The notes below the pieces were generated by a model. The model saw only the letters and a program-made list of their open reading frames with translations. It searched no databases and was not told the DNA's origin. Below are positions 1 through 8,048 of a stretch of DNA of 39,256 bases, one piece after another. Made by a program: the position numbers and the translations under genes. The DNA lies in assembly GCA_028281385.1 (NCBI GenBank), contig JANQJY010000054.1, positions 1-39,256 on the forward strand. Direction: 5' to 3'. The DNA is from Rickettsiales bacterium (GTDB taxonomy: Bacteria > Pseudomonadota > Alphaproteobacteria > Rickettsiales > UBA3002). Every line of letters begins with the position of its first letter. The first letter of the stretch is position 1.

Positions 1-1415
1 TTGTTTTTGCCATCCAGTTTAACCATGCGCGCGGGAATATTGCGTACCAGCACACTGTCATGATCGGTATGGTTGAAAATCGGCTGGTCATTTTCCAAAT
101 TACCGAAATAAGGAAAGCCAACCTGCACGACCTCGTCAGACGATTTAACTAAACTTATTTCCGGCCAGATTTCCGAGTCATCGGTAACGTTTTTCGCTTC
201 CAGATTCCATTTTCCACTGCCATCCCAGCGCGAACCGATGGTCCCGTTTGGCACGACCACCTCGTTGCTGTTGGCATCGATAATCACCGGCTTCCATTCC
301 GTGTTCTTTTCCTCGCCGAGATTGTCTTTGAAATCAGATGCACGCAGGGTACGGCCCGGTACATAACCGCCATCGCGTTCTTCCAGTATTACCAGAAACG
401 GCATGTCGGTATACATGCGGCAGTAATCGTCGAAATATTCGCTTTTACCTTCCAGGTGATATTCACGCATCACCGTATGGCACATCGCCATCAATAGTGC
501 GGCATCGGTTCCCTGACGTGCGGGCACCCACTCATCGGTCAGTTTGGCGACTTCACTATAGTCTGGTGTGACCGCCACGGTTTTAGCACCTTTATAACGC
601 ACTTCGGTGAAGAAATGTGCATCCGGCGTGCGCGTTTGCGGTACGTTGGAGCCCCAGGCGATAATATAGTTGGAGTTATACCAGTCGGCACTTTCCGGCA
701 CGTCGGTCTGCTCGCCCCAGGTTTGCGGAGAGCTTGGCGGCAGATCGCAATACCAGTCATAAAAACTCATACAGGTACCGCCAATCAGCGACAGGTAGCG
801 ACTGCCCGCAGCATAGGACACCATCGACATCGCCGGAATTGGTGAGAAGCCGATAACACGGTCCGGCCCGAAGGTTTTGGCGGTGTAGATATTGGCCGCA
901 GCGATGATCTCATTGACTTCATCCCAACTCGCGCGCACCATGCCGCCCCGGCCACGCATTTGTTTATAGTCCCTGGCCTTTTCCGGATCACTAATGATGG
1001 AACCCCACGCATCGACCGGATCGTTACAGATCGTTTTGGCTGCTCGCCACTGCTTAAGCAGACGCGAGCGGATCATCGGATATTTCAGACGTGCCGCACT
1101 GTACAGATACCAGCTATAGCTGGCACCACGTGCACAACCGCGTGGTTCGTGATTGGGCAGGTCAGGACGGGTGCGCGGGTAATCGGTTTGCTGTGTTTCC
1201 CAGGTGACCAGTCCGTTTTTGACGTAAATTTTCCAGCTGCATGAACCGGTACAGTTCACCCCGTGGGTTGAGCGCACCACCTTGTCATGCGCCCAGCGCC
1301 CGCGATAGGCGCGCTCCCATTCACGATTTTCCCCGGTGGTAATACCGTGCCCGTCAGAGAATTTCTCCGGTGCCTTGTCGGTAAAGAAGGTTAGTTTGTC
1401 GATCAGGTGACTCAT
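1..1415 (-). CDS. narG: Respiratory nitrate reductase alpha subunit NarG, N-terminal ~471 residues (3' end outside window)
   Basis: NarG is the catalytic, Mo-bisMGD-carrying subunit of the membrane-bound NarGHI complex, reducing nitrate to nitrite on the cytoplasmic side with electrons from quinol. I translated the open frame from the left edge: it begins MSHLIDKLTFFTDK and contains STHGVNCTGSCSWKIYVK (the His/Cys FS0 cluster region), HEPRGCARGASYSWYLYSA, GFSPIPAMSMVSYAAGSRY, GGTCMSFYDWYCDLPP, SNVPQTRTPDAHFFTEVRYKG and ARQGTDAALLMAM, all closely like E. coli NarG. The YDWYCD segment carries the aspartate that ligates molybdenum in NarG, separating it from periplasmic NapA. The start has an AAGGAG ribosome site and lies 21 bp after the upstream narK2-type gene, so it is in the same transcript. 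About 470 of roughly 1,240 residues are present; narHJI presumably follow outside the window. Confidence 0.97.
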   Translation of the reverse strand, partial: MSHLIDKLTFFTDKAPEKFSDGHGITTGENREWERAYRGRWAHDKVVRSTHGVNCTGSCSWKIYVKNGLVTWETQQTDYPRTRPDLPNHEPRGCARGASYSWYLYSAARLKYPMIRSRLLKQWRAAKTICNDPVDAWGSIISDPEKARDYKQMRGRGGMVRASWDEVNEIIAAANIYTAKTFGPDRVIGFSPIPAMSMVSYAAGSRYLSLIGGTCMSFYDWYCDLPPSSPQTWGEQTDVPESADWYNSNYIIAWGSNVPQTRTPDAHFFTEVRYKGAKTVAVTPDYSEVAKLTDEWVPARQGTDAALLMAMCHTVMREYHLEGKSEYFDDYCRMYTDMPFLVILEERDGGYVPGRTLRASDFKDNLGEEKNTEWKPVIIDANSNEVVVPNGTIGSRWDGSGKWNLEAKNVTDDSEIWPEISLVKSSDEVVQVGFPYFGNLENDQPIFNHTDHDSVLVRNIPARMVKLDGKN

Positions 1416-1436
1416 GGGATACTCCTTTTCCGTTTT

Positions 1437-3050
1437 TTACGGATTTTTCACATAGGCGTTCTTACGCAGGTAGAACCACCAGTTAATGACAATGCACACC
1501 GTGTAGAAGATGGCGAAACCATACAGTGCGATTTCCGGAGTGGCGGCCTTAATCTGCTCACCAAATACTTTGGGAATGATGAAGGCACCGTAAGCGGCGA
1601 CCGCAGAAGTCCAACCCAGCACCGGTCCCGCCTGTTCCTTATCGAATACCGCTGCAATGGTGCGGAAAGTGGAACCGTTACCAATACCAGTAGCAGCAAA
1701 CAAGATTAAGAACAGTCCCAGGAATGGCCAGAAATACTCTTCCGGTGTGGCTGAAGCGTAGGCCTGCTTCATGAAGTACGCCACACCCAGCGCACAGGCA
1801 ACCATCACCACGGAGATGATTTGCGTCACCTTTGCACCACCGATCTTGTCGGAAATGATGCCACCAATCGGGCGAATCAATGCGCCGATGAATGGACCGG
1901 TCCAGGCGAACATCAGGGCAGATGGACCATTCGGGTTGGGTGTATCATGCGTCAGCACGCCATCGACCATGATGTGCTGAAAGCCGAACACCACCTTGAT
2001 CGCCAGGCCGAAAGCGGCTGCATAGCCGATGAAAGAACCAAAGGTCATAGTATAGATCACGGTCATTGCCCAGGTATGTTTGTTGTTGAAGATGCGGTAC
2101 TGACGCTTGAGCGTATCACGATAGCTCGCCCCCAACGGTACCAGTTTGAGTAGGAATACCGTCAGTGCGATCACGATTGGCAGCACGATCCACTTGCTGA
2201 TCATCAGGCCCGAGCCACCGGCTTTTTCCGGTAACATCAGCCACAAACCGCAGGCGGCAGCAACAAATCCGGCAAATAACATCATGCTGATGATGGCAAA
2301 TGCGCTGATAGGGCTACCGATATTGGGGGAGACATGCTCATCACGGATATTGTTCATGCCGAACCACCCGGCGAAAGCCAGCGGGATCAAGAACATCAGC
2401 CACAGATAACCGGCATTATGGATATAGGTTTCCGTTCCGGCAGGAATTTTACCGATCAGCGTACCGCTGGTATTTTGCAGAATCATCGGTTCGCCGCCGA
2501 AAATACCGAAGGTCATGAATAGCGGCACCAGAATCTGCATGGTTGTCACACCGAAATTACCCAGCCCCGCATTCATGCCCAGCGAATAGCCCTGTACTTT
2601 CTTGGGAAAGAAGAAGCTGATATTGGACATGGAAGAGGCAAAGTTACCGCCGCCGATGCCGGATAGAAAGGCCAGAATCTGGAACTGCCACAATGGAGTA
2701 TTAATATCCTGCAGTGCAAAACCCGCACCGGCTGCCGGGATCATCAGCAGGGCGGTGGTGAAGAAAATCGTATTACGCCCCCCGGCCAGCCGAATGAAAA
2801 AAGTGCTGGGAATTCGCAGTGTGGCACCGGTCAGTCCGGCAATGGCCATCAGGGTGAACAGCTCCGATTTCTCAAAAGGAAAGCCGAGATTAAGCATCTG
2901 TACGGTGATGATGCCCCAATAGAGCCACACGGCAAAGCCGCACAGAAGGCTTGGGATCGAAATCCATAAATTACGGGTGGCAATTTTTTTACCCGTTGAT
3001 GCCCATTGCTGCTCATCTTCGGGATTCCATCCGGTTAAATCTTGGGCCAT
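1437..3050 (-). CDS. narK: Nitrate/nitrite transporter, NarK2-type MFS protein
   Basis: A 537-residue polytopic MFS protein of the nitrate/nitrite porter (NNP) family. Family signatures visible include GNFASSMSNISFFFPKKVQG with the following GLGNFGV, and a second glycine-rich segment near the C-terminal half (GPFIGALIRPIGGIISDKIGG). NNP proteins of this branch are usually assigned nitrate/nitrite exchange. It sits between the NarK1-type gene (15 bp upstream) and narG (21 bp downstream), with a good AAGGAG site before its ATG, giving the order narK1-narK2-narG. In Paracoccus-like denitrifiers the two NarK types are fused in one polypeptide; here they are two genes. The N-terminal tail (AQDLTGWNPEDEQQW) is cytoplasmic and typical of the type. 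Transport mode (antiport versus symport) is inferred from family position, not visible in the sequence. Confidence 0.93.
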   Translation of the reverse strand: MAQDLTGWNPEDEQQWASTGKKIATRNLWISIPSLLCGFAVWLYWGIITVQMLNLGFPFEKSELFTLMAIAGLTGATLRIPSTFFIRLAGGRNTIFFTTALLMIPAAGAGFALQDINTPLWQFQILAFLSGIGGGNFASSMSNISFFFPKKVQGYSLGMNAGLGNFGVTTMQILVPLFMTFGIFGGEPMILQNTSGTLIGKIPAGTETYIHNAGYLWLMFLIPLAFAGWFGMNNIRDEHVSPNIGSPISAFAIISMMLFAGFVAAACGLWLMLPEKAGGSGLMISKWIVLPIVIALTVFLLKLVPLGASYRDTLKRQYRIFNNKHTWAMTVIYTMTFGSFIGYAAAFGLAIKVVFGFQHIMVDGVLTHDTPNPNGPSALMFAWTGPFIGALIRPIGGIISDKIGGAKVTQIISVVMVACALGVAYFMKQAYASATPEEYFWPFLGLFLILFAATGIGNGSTFRTIAAVFDKEQAGPVLGWTSAVAAYGAFIIPKVFGEQIKAATPEIALYGFAIFYTVCIVINWWFYLRKNAYVKNP

Positions 3051-3065
3051 GATAAATCTCCTTTA

Positions 3066-4751
3066 TTATGCCTGTGTCAGCTTTTGACTTTTCGCCAGCA
3101 CCTCGTCACTTTGTGCTTTCAGCATTTTCGCACGTTGTTCCATATGGGCGCTTTCCTGTGCCAGCAGTTCACTGCGCTGGCGCAATGCTTCGCCTTCCAG
3201 AAACGCCATGATACTCTCTTCATCTGTAGCCAGTTCCGGCAGATATTTCGGCCCACGCAATTCGGGATGCTGCTGACGTTCCATACGTTGAATAGCGAAA
3301 TGCATCCAAATCAGTGCCACCGCAATCAATACGGTTAGCAGCATGAAGCAACTCGTCCACACGCCGATCACATCATTCATGATGCCGAAGGTGATTGGCA
3401 GAAAGAAACCACCCAGCCCGCCGACCAGCCCGACAATACCGCCGACGGAGCCGACATGACCTGGATAATAAACGGGGATGTGCTTGTACACGGCGGCCTT
3501 ACCCAGCGACATGAAGAAACCAAGCACAACGGTCAGGCTAACAAACAACCATAACGGGATACCGAAATTAAAATTCAGCGTTTTCTCGGAGATGATCTGA
3601 ACCAAGTTTTTCTTCTTGTTATAAACAGATAATAGGCCATCAACGGATTTCAGAGATGAAGAAAGCTCGTCAACTGCGATCATATCCACAGGTGGCAGAA
3701 CATCCTGCGCTTCGTCATGACCAAGTGTGGAAAACGCTTCGGCAACTTTAGCCGTATCGACCATCTTCATACCGTCAACCACCTCTACATTCTTAATAAC
3801 CGCAGAATCGCCGATGGCATTCACGGTATATTCAGTTTCGGGGTACGACATGATAAAGGTGCACACGACACAGGCAATAAAAGTCCAGTACATCACGGCA
3901 CGGGCGCCCCATTTATCAGACATCCACCCACCCAATGCGCGGAAGATACTGCCCGGCATAGCGTAGCAGGCGGCAAGCAGACCCGCCGTGCCAAGCTCCA
4001 ACCCGTAAGCACCGACATAATAACGCGGCAACCACAGCGCCAGTGCAACAAAGGCGCCGAACACAAAGAAATAATAAAGTGAAAAGCGCCACACCTGCAG
4101 GTTCTTCAGCGGTTCCAACTGCTTTAAGAATGGAACATGCTCTACCCCCTGTTCTTTGCGTTCCTGCAAGGCCGGATCATTTTTAGTGAACAGAAAAAAC
4201 AGGATAGCTGTGGCAGCCACAACGCCAGCATAAATCTGTGCTACGCCCTGCCACTCATTGCCCATGGCAACCAGCAAAATGGGAGCCCCGAAGTTCGTGA
4301 CCGCTGCACCGACGTTCCCTGCGCCAAAAATTCCCAATGCTGTTCCGGTTTTTGCTTTGGGATACCAGGTGGAAACGTATTGTACACCAACGGCAAAACT
4401 ACCACCCGCAAGCCCTACACCAAGCGCAGCCAACAGAAACATCGGGTAGGTCGTCACCATGGTTAGCAAAAAGGTTGCACAGGCGGTTGCCAGCATTTGC
4501 AAGGTGAAGATGAGTCGACCGCCATATTGATCAGCCCAGACGCCCAGGAAAATACGGCTTAAGGAACCAGTTAATATCGGTGTAGCCACCAATATCCCAA
4601 ATTGCGTGTCATTCAAGCCCAGTTCGGCTTTGATTTTGATACCAATAATGGAGAAAATGGTCCATACGGCGAAACAGACGGTGAAAGCCAGCGTGCTGGC
4701 GGTTAGTGCCTGTGTTTGTTCTCCGGAAGTTGTTGCATATTCAGTGGTCAT
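3066..4751 (-). CDS. Nitrate transporter, NarK1-type MFS protein with a long hydrophilic insertion
   Basis: A 561-residue MFS/NNP protein (571 if the ATG at 4781 is used). Signatures include QFGILVATPILTGSLSRI, GVWADQYGGR, GGSFAVGVQYVSTWYP and GFFMSLGKAAVYKHIPVYYP, which match NarK1, usually considered a nitrate/proton symporter. I prefer the ATG at 4751 (MTTEYATTSGEQ) because the FNR-type site at 4824-4837 and a TATCAT -10 predict transcription starting near 4789, leaving only about 8 nt before 4781; neither start has a strong ribosome site. Unusual features: a hydrophilic insertion of about 90 residues between YPETEYTVNAIGDSAVIK and KTLNFNFGIPLW (roughly residues 302-390), and a charged, probably coiled-coil C-terminal tail of about 60 residues rich in Glu/Gln/Ala. 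It is the first gene of the narK1-narK2-narG transcript. Confidence 0.9.
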   Translation of the reverse strand: MTTEYATTSGEQTQALTASTLAFTVCFAVWTIFSIIGIKIKAELGLNDTQFGILVATPILTGSLSRIFLGVWADQYGGRLIFTLQMLATACATFLLTMVTTYPMFLLAALGVGLAGGSFAVGVQYVSTWYPKAKTGTALGIFGAGNVGAAVTNFGAPILLVAMGNEWQGVAQIYAGVVAATAILFFLFTKNDPALQERKEQGVEHVPFLKQLEPLKNLQVWRFSLYYFFVFGAFVALALWLPRYYVGAYGLELGTAGLLAACYAMPGSIFRALGGWMSDKWGARAVMYWTFIACVVCTFIMSYPETEYTVNAIGDSAVIKNVEVVDGMKMVDTAKVAEAFSTLGHDEAQDVLPPVDMIAVDELSSSLKSVDGLLSVYNKKKNLVQIISEKTLNFNFGIPLWLFVSLTVVLGFFMSLGKAAVYKHIPVYYPGHVGSVGGIVGLVGGLGGFFLPITFGIMNDVIGVWTSCFMLLTVLIAVALIWMHFAIQRMERQQHPELRGPKYLPELATDEESIMAFLEGEALRQRSELLAQESAHMEQRAKMLKAQSDEVLAKSQKLTQA

Positions 4752-4823
4752 AACGTGCCTGTCACAAAAAGGGTTAGTCATTTGTCACGGTGGCATGATA
4801 TGGCACAGCCGTCCGATAAAAAT

Positions 4824-4837
4824 GTGATACAGGTCAA
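4824..4837 (-). promoter_or_regulatory. FNR/NNR-type operator upstream of narK1-narK2-narG
   Basis: GTGATACAGGTCAA fits TTGAY-N4-RTCAA except for the first base. Its centre is at 4830.5. On the minus strand a TATCAT -10 (4800-4795) lies where a class II FNR activator centred at -41.5 would need it, with transcription starting near 4789. This supports anaerobic or nitrate/NO-dependent activation of the transporter-reductase operon and favours the downstream narK1 start. Confidence 0.6.
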
Positions 4838-4859
4838 AAACTGGTTTTTTTTTTGATAC

Positions 4860-4873
4860 TTGACCTGAGTCAA
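4860..4873 (+). promoter_or_regulatory. Perfect FNR/NNR-type operator upstream of hemN
   Basis: TTGACCTGAGTCAA is a perfect dyad (TTGAC-N4-GTCAA), the form bound by FNR/DNR/NNR-like proteins whose recognition helix carries E-x2-S-R. Centred at 4866.5, it predicts a start near 4908 with a weak TAGAAA -10, 15 nt before the hemN ATG. It could also serve as an upstream site for the divergent narK1 promoter. Confidence 0.7.
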
Positions 4874-4922
4874 ATACTCAGACCGTGCCAAACGGTAGAA
4901 AAGTCAGTGTTATTAGGATGAT

Positions 4923-6218
4923 ATGACCGAGCGTGTTCCCAGATATACCAGTTACCCGACCGCGCCGCATTTTCATGCGGGAGTGGGAGCGGATTACTAT
5001 GAAGTATGGCTTGGAGCGCTGAAAGCACAGCATACACTTTCGCTCTATTTTCATATTCCCTATTGTCGGCAGCTATGCTGGTTTTGTGGGTGCCATACCA
5101 AGGTCGTCAATCAGTATGAACCGATTGCAAACTATATGGCGTTGCTGACTCAGGAGGTAGCGCTGGTTTCTAGAAAGGTGTCATCTTCTCCTGTCACCCA
5201 TATTCACTTTGGCGGTGGGTCGCCTACGGTGATAAAAGCAGAAGACTTTGCCTATTTTATGTCGCTGGTACGTGATGCATTTTTGGTGGAGGCCGATGCA
5301 GAAATTGCTGTGGAACTGGACCCACGCACTGTTGATGCGGATAAGATAGCTGCCTATGCTGCCAGTGGTGTCTCGCGTGCTAGCCTTGGCGTGCAGGATT
5401 TTATGCCACAGGTGCAGGAAGCTATCAACCGAGTGCAGCCCTATGCGGTAGTCTCTGATGTTGTCCGGGAATTGCGACGCCACGATATTAATGCATTGAA
5501 TGTCGATTTAATCTATGGACTGCCATATCAGACCGAAAAGACCATCCGACAAACCATAGAGCAGACTCTGTCATTGGAACCCGATCGTATCTCTCTTTTC
5601 GGTTATGCCCATGTGCCCTGGATGAAAAAACACCAGCAATTGGTGCCTCAGGAGGCGTTGCCGGGTGAAACCGCGCGTCTCGCGATGTTTGAAGCAGCCT
5701 CTGTCATGTTGCAAGAGGCAGGGTATATTGCCATTGGTTTGGACCATTTTGCCAAGCCAGGCGACGCGCTGACAAACGCGCTAGAACACAAAACACTTCA
5801 GCGTAATTTTCAGGGCTATACCACCGATAAGGCGAATGCTCTGCTAGGCTTGGGCGTGTCATCCATTTCATCCCTGCCACAAGGGTATGTGCAAAATACC
5901 GCCGCTAACATCGATTATGCGCAGAACATTAAAGCAGGAGCTTTGCCTGTCGTACGTGGAATTGCGCTGAGCGAGGAAGATATCGAGCGCCGCACATTGA
6001 TTATGTCACTGATGTGTCATAGGCGAGTGATGGTGGATGAAAAAACCTATGCAGCAGAACTTGAGTGGTTGGAACCATATTTTAAAGCAGGGGATATTAC
6101 CTATGTAAATGAAGAACTTCTGGTGAATCCGAGGGCGCGCAACCGCTTACGGCTTATCGCCTCCGCCTTCGATGCCTATCTGTCCGATACCAATCATCGT
6201 TATTCTCAGGCGGTGTAA
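4923..6218 (+). CDS. hemN: Oxygen-independent coproporphyrinogen III dehydrogenase HemN
   Basis: A radical-SAM enzyme that decarboxylates coproporphyrinogen III to protoporphyrinogen IX without oxygen, needed for haem synthesis under anoxia. The 431-residue protein opens with VPRYTSYPTAPHF, a HemN hallmark, and carries the cluster motif C48-x3-C52-x2-C55 followed by C57 (PYCRQLCWFCGCHTK), then HFGGGSPT (the SAM-binding glycine-rich segment), ELDPRTVD, SLGVQDF and NVDLIYGLP. Length is slightly under the usual ~450-460. The ATG has an AGGATG ribosome site. It is transcribed divergently from narK1 from a shared region with two FNR-type dyads, fitting anaerobic induction; NarI contains haem, so the supply role is direct. 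Confidence 0.95.
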   Translation: MTERVPRYTSYPTAPHFHAGVGADYYEVWLGALKAQHTLSLYFHIPYCRQLCWFCGCHTKVVNQYEPIANYMALLTQEVALVSRKVSSSPVTHIHFGGGSPTVIKAEDFAYFMSLVRDAFLVEADAEIAVELDPRTVDADKIAAYAASGVSRASLGVQDFMPQVQEAINRVQPYAVVSDVVRELRRHDINALNVDLIYGLPYQTEKTIRQTIEQTLSLEPDRISLFGYAHVPWMKKHQQLVPQEALPGETARLAMFEAASVMLQEAGYIAIGLDHFAKPGDALTNALEHKTLQRNFQGYTTDKANALLGLGVSSISSLPQGYVQNTAANIDYAQNIKAGALPVVRGIALSEEDIERRTLIMSLMCHRRVMVDEKTYAAELEWLEPYFKAGDITYVNEELLVNPRARNRLRLIASAFDAYLSDTNHRYSQAV

Positions 6219-6303
6219 TACACCATTCTTTAAGGCTTTTGTTGTCTTTTACAGGAACTTCTTTATAAGAGCGTGCTGGTTAATCAATACGGTCTGAAGT
6301 CGG

Positions 6304-7890
6304 GTGAAAGAGGCGCTGTATATTTTAGGTGATGTCGTGCATGTCCTGCAGCGGGAGCGGGGGTGTTGCGCCATTTTTCTCTATAGTGAAGGAAAATTAT
6401 TCACCGAACGCATGCAGGCGCAATTCACGCAGACCGATCAGGCGCTCAAAGCGTTTGAAGAAGGGTTTGCGCGCTGGCAGTCTGCCAGAACATTAAAGCC
6501 ATCTCATCTCGATAAGCTGAATGCATTGCTGAAAGCCTGTCTTACCTTGTCTGAATGGCGGGCAGAAACCGTTACAGGAGAACGACCGGTAGCCGATGCC
6601 ATCGGCCATTATTCCCATCACCTCATTGGGCCGTTATTGCAGGCAATGGTTGAGATTGCCCTGGCGACAGAAGGCAATAACCCGACTTGTGTCAGTGCCT
6701 ATAACGCGTTCTCACAATGGAAAGAGCGTATCGGGCTGGAGCGAGCTATCGGAGCAAAAGGATTTGTCGGCTACAGTTTTCATAATCAGGAATTTATTGA
6801 GCGTGTTTCCTTTTTGCTATCTGAGCAGATCAATTATCAGAACACCTATCTGGCGCTAGCCAACCAACATCAAAAACAGCTGGTGCAAACGGCATTGGAA
6901 GAATGCTCTGCTTGTATGCGGTTAGAAGAACTGCATGATGCGCTGCGCGAGAATCCTGACAGTGGCGTACTTTATGACCTGACGCCGGAAGCCTGGTTTG
7001 ATCTGGTGTCCATGAAAATCGATGCGCTGTATGCGGTGGAGAAAAAACTGGTTGATACGCTCAGCGGACAAGAAAACACGCACGATATAACAACAACAAG
7101 CTCCAGCTCTGAAAAAGAGACAAACAACCGCTTCGGTGAATATGATAAGCTGATCGGTTCGTTACAGCTATTTTCGGGCCTGCCTGAGCAGAACCTGCAG
7201 GCATTATTATATCATGGACAAATTCGGGAGTTTAATAAGGGGAATTTGTTGTTTCTCGAAGGGGAGCCTGCCAACCGCCTGTATATTATTCTCAAAGGTT
7301 GGATTAAATTGTTCAAGGGAACCGCCAGCGGTGAGGAAACGATTTTGCAGATGCTTTCTTCCGGTGATGCAATCATGGAGTCCGCCGTATTTTTGAACAG
7401 CATGCTGCCGGTTAGCGCTCAAGTCGTCGAAGATGCGATGCTACTATCTATCCCAGCCCCAGTATTGCGCGAACAGATCAAAAAGAATAACGAGCTGGCA
7501 ATGAATCTGCTGGCCACCATGTCGCACCGCTCACAAGGGTTGATTCGCCAAATTGAGAATGCACGGTTGAAGTCGGTGGATGAGCGTATTGGCTGGTTCC
7601 TGCTCAAACTGCTGCTCGAACAGGGACGTATCTCCCGTTATGTTGAGCTGCCTTATGATAAAGCACTGATTGCGTCGTATCTGGATATGAAGCGCGAAAC
7701 CTTTTCACGCGCGTTGGGCCGGCTGAAAGAAAAAGGGTTCAAGGTCGAAAATGACACCGTAGTGGCCCCCAGCCTGGATGCGTTGTGCGGCTTTTGCGAT
7801 ACGGATACAGCCGGACAATGCGCACTGCACAAAACGTCCGACTGTCCTAACCCGCAATGCGACGATTCGCAGATAGCTTACACTGGATAA
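6304..7890 (+). CDS. Crp/Fnr-family regulator with N-terminal NIT (nitrate/nitrite-sensing) domain and Cys-rich tail
   Basis: A 528-residue protein read from GTG 6304 (an in-frame stop lies at 6295; no strong ribosome site). Residues 1-245 look like a NIT domain: an N-terminal helix with LQRERG (R17/R19) and a second signature IGLERAIGAKGF (E146-R147), followed by a long helix FLLSEQINYQNTYLAL. A Ser/Thr/Asn-rich linker (~252-276) leads to a cyclic-nucleotide-fold domain from residue 280 and a Crp-type winged helix whose recognition helix has E465-x2-S468-R469 (ETFSRALGRL), as in FNR, predicting binding to TTGAn4TCAA-like sites such as those before narK1, hemN and moaA. The FNR N-terminal iron-sulfur cysteines are absent. 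A C-terminal extension carries five cysteines (C495, C498, C506, C514, C519) and H509, suggesting metal or Fe-S binding. Nitrate sensing and the target set are inferences. Confidence 0.85.
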   Translation: MKEALYILGDVVHVLQRERGCCAIFLYSEGKLFTERMQAQFTQTDQALKAFEEGFARWQSARTLKPSHLDKLNALLKACLTLSEWRAETVTGERPVADAIGHYSHHLIGPLLQAMVEIALATEGNNPTCVSAYNAFSQWKERIGLERAIGAKGFVGYSFHNQEFIERVSFLLSEQINYQNTYLALANQHQKQLVQTALEECSACMRLEELHDALRENPDSGVLYDLTPEAWFDLVSMKIDALYAVEKKLVDTLSGQENTHDITTTSSSSEKETNNRFGEYDKLIGSLQLFSGLPEQNLQALLYHGQIREFNKGNLLFLEGEPANRLYIILKGWIKLFKGTASGEETILQMLSSGDAIMESAVFLNSMLPVSAQVVEDAMLLSIPAPVLREQIKKNNELAMNLLATMSHRSQGLIRQIENARLKSVDERIGWFLLKLLLEQGRISRYVELPYDKALIASYLDMKRETFSRALGRLKEKGFKVENDTVVAPSLDALCGFCDTDTAGQCALHKTSDCPNPQCDDSQIAYTG

Positions 7891-7901
7891 AATCTGCAAA
7901 A

Positions 7902-7915
7902 TTGATCTGAGTCAC
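7902..7915 (+). promoter_or_regulatory. FNR-type operator and promoter of the Moco operon
   Basis: TTGATCTGAGTCAC matches TTGAY-N4-RTCAA at all but the last base. Centre 7908.5. A TGTAAT hexamer at 7938-7943 sits at -10 for transcription starting near 7950, placing the site at about -41.5, the class II activator position. The core CTGAGTCA is shared with the hemN site at 4860-4873. Confidence 0.6.
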
Positions 7916-7949
7916 AGTTTTTCTCATTACCCTATTATGTAATGGGCCC

Positions 7950-8048
7950 ACTCTGAAGCGCTCTGGCCTAAGTTGCCCGCGATATGGCTTTTGCGCCGGG
8001 GTTAGAGGAGAAATTCTTTAGCCTGCCGTGTTTGCAAAGGAGTGGAAT
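7950..8048 (+). other. moaA 5' leader with pairing segments
   Basis: About 100 nt of predicted untranslated leader, unusually long compared with the short spacers elsewhere in this region. It is GC-richer than its surroundings and contains complementary pieces (CCCG with CGGG, GGC with GCC, CTAA with TTAG, CTCT with AGAG) that could fold. I do not recognise the Moco riboswitch consensus here, so I call it only a leader that may be structured. Confidence 0.3.

Noticed and set aside
6250-6303. FNR-type site before the NIT-Fnr gene
   Set aside because: GGTTAATCAA resembles only one half-site; no second half at the right spacing.
7950-8048. Moco riboswitch before moaA
   Set aside because: Position is right but I cannot match the known consensus by eye; kept only as a structured-leader candidate.
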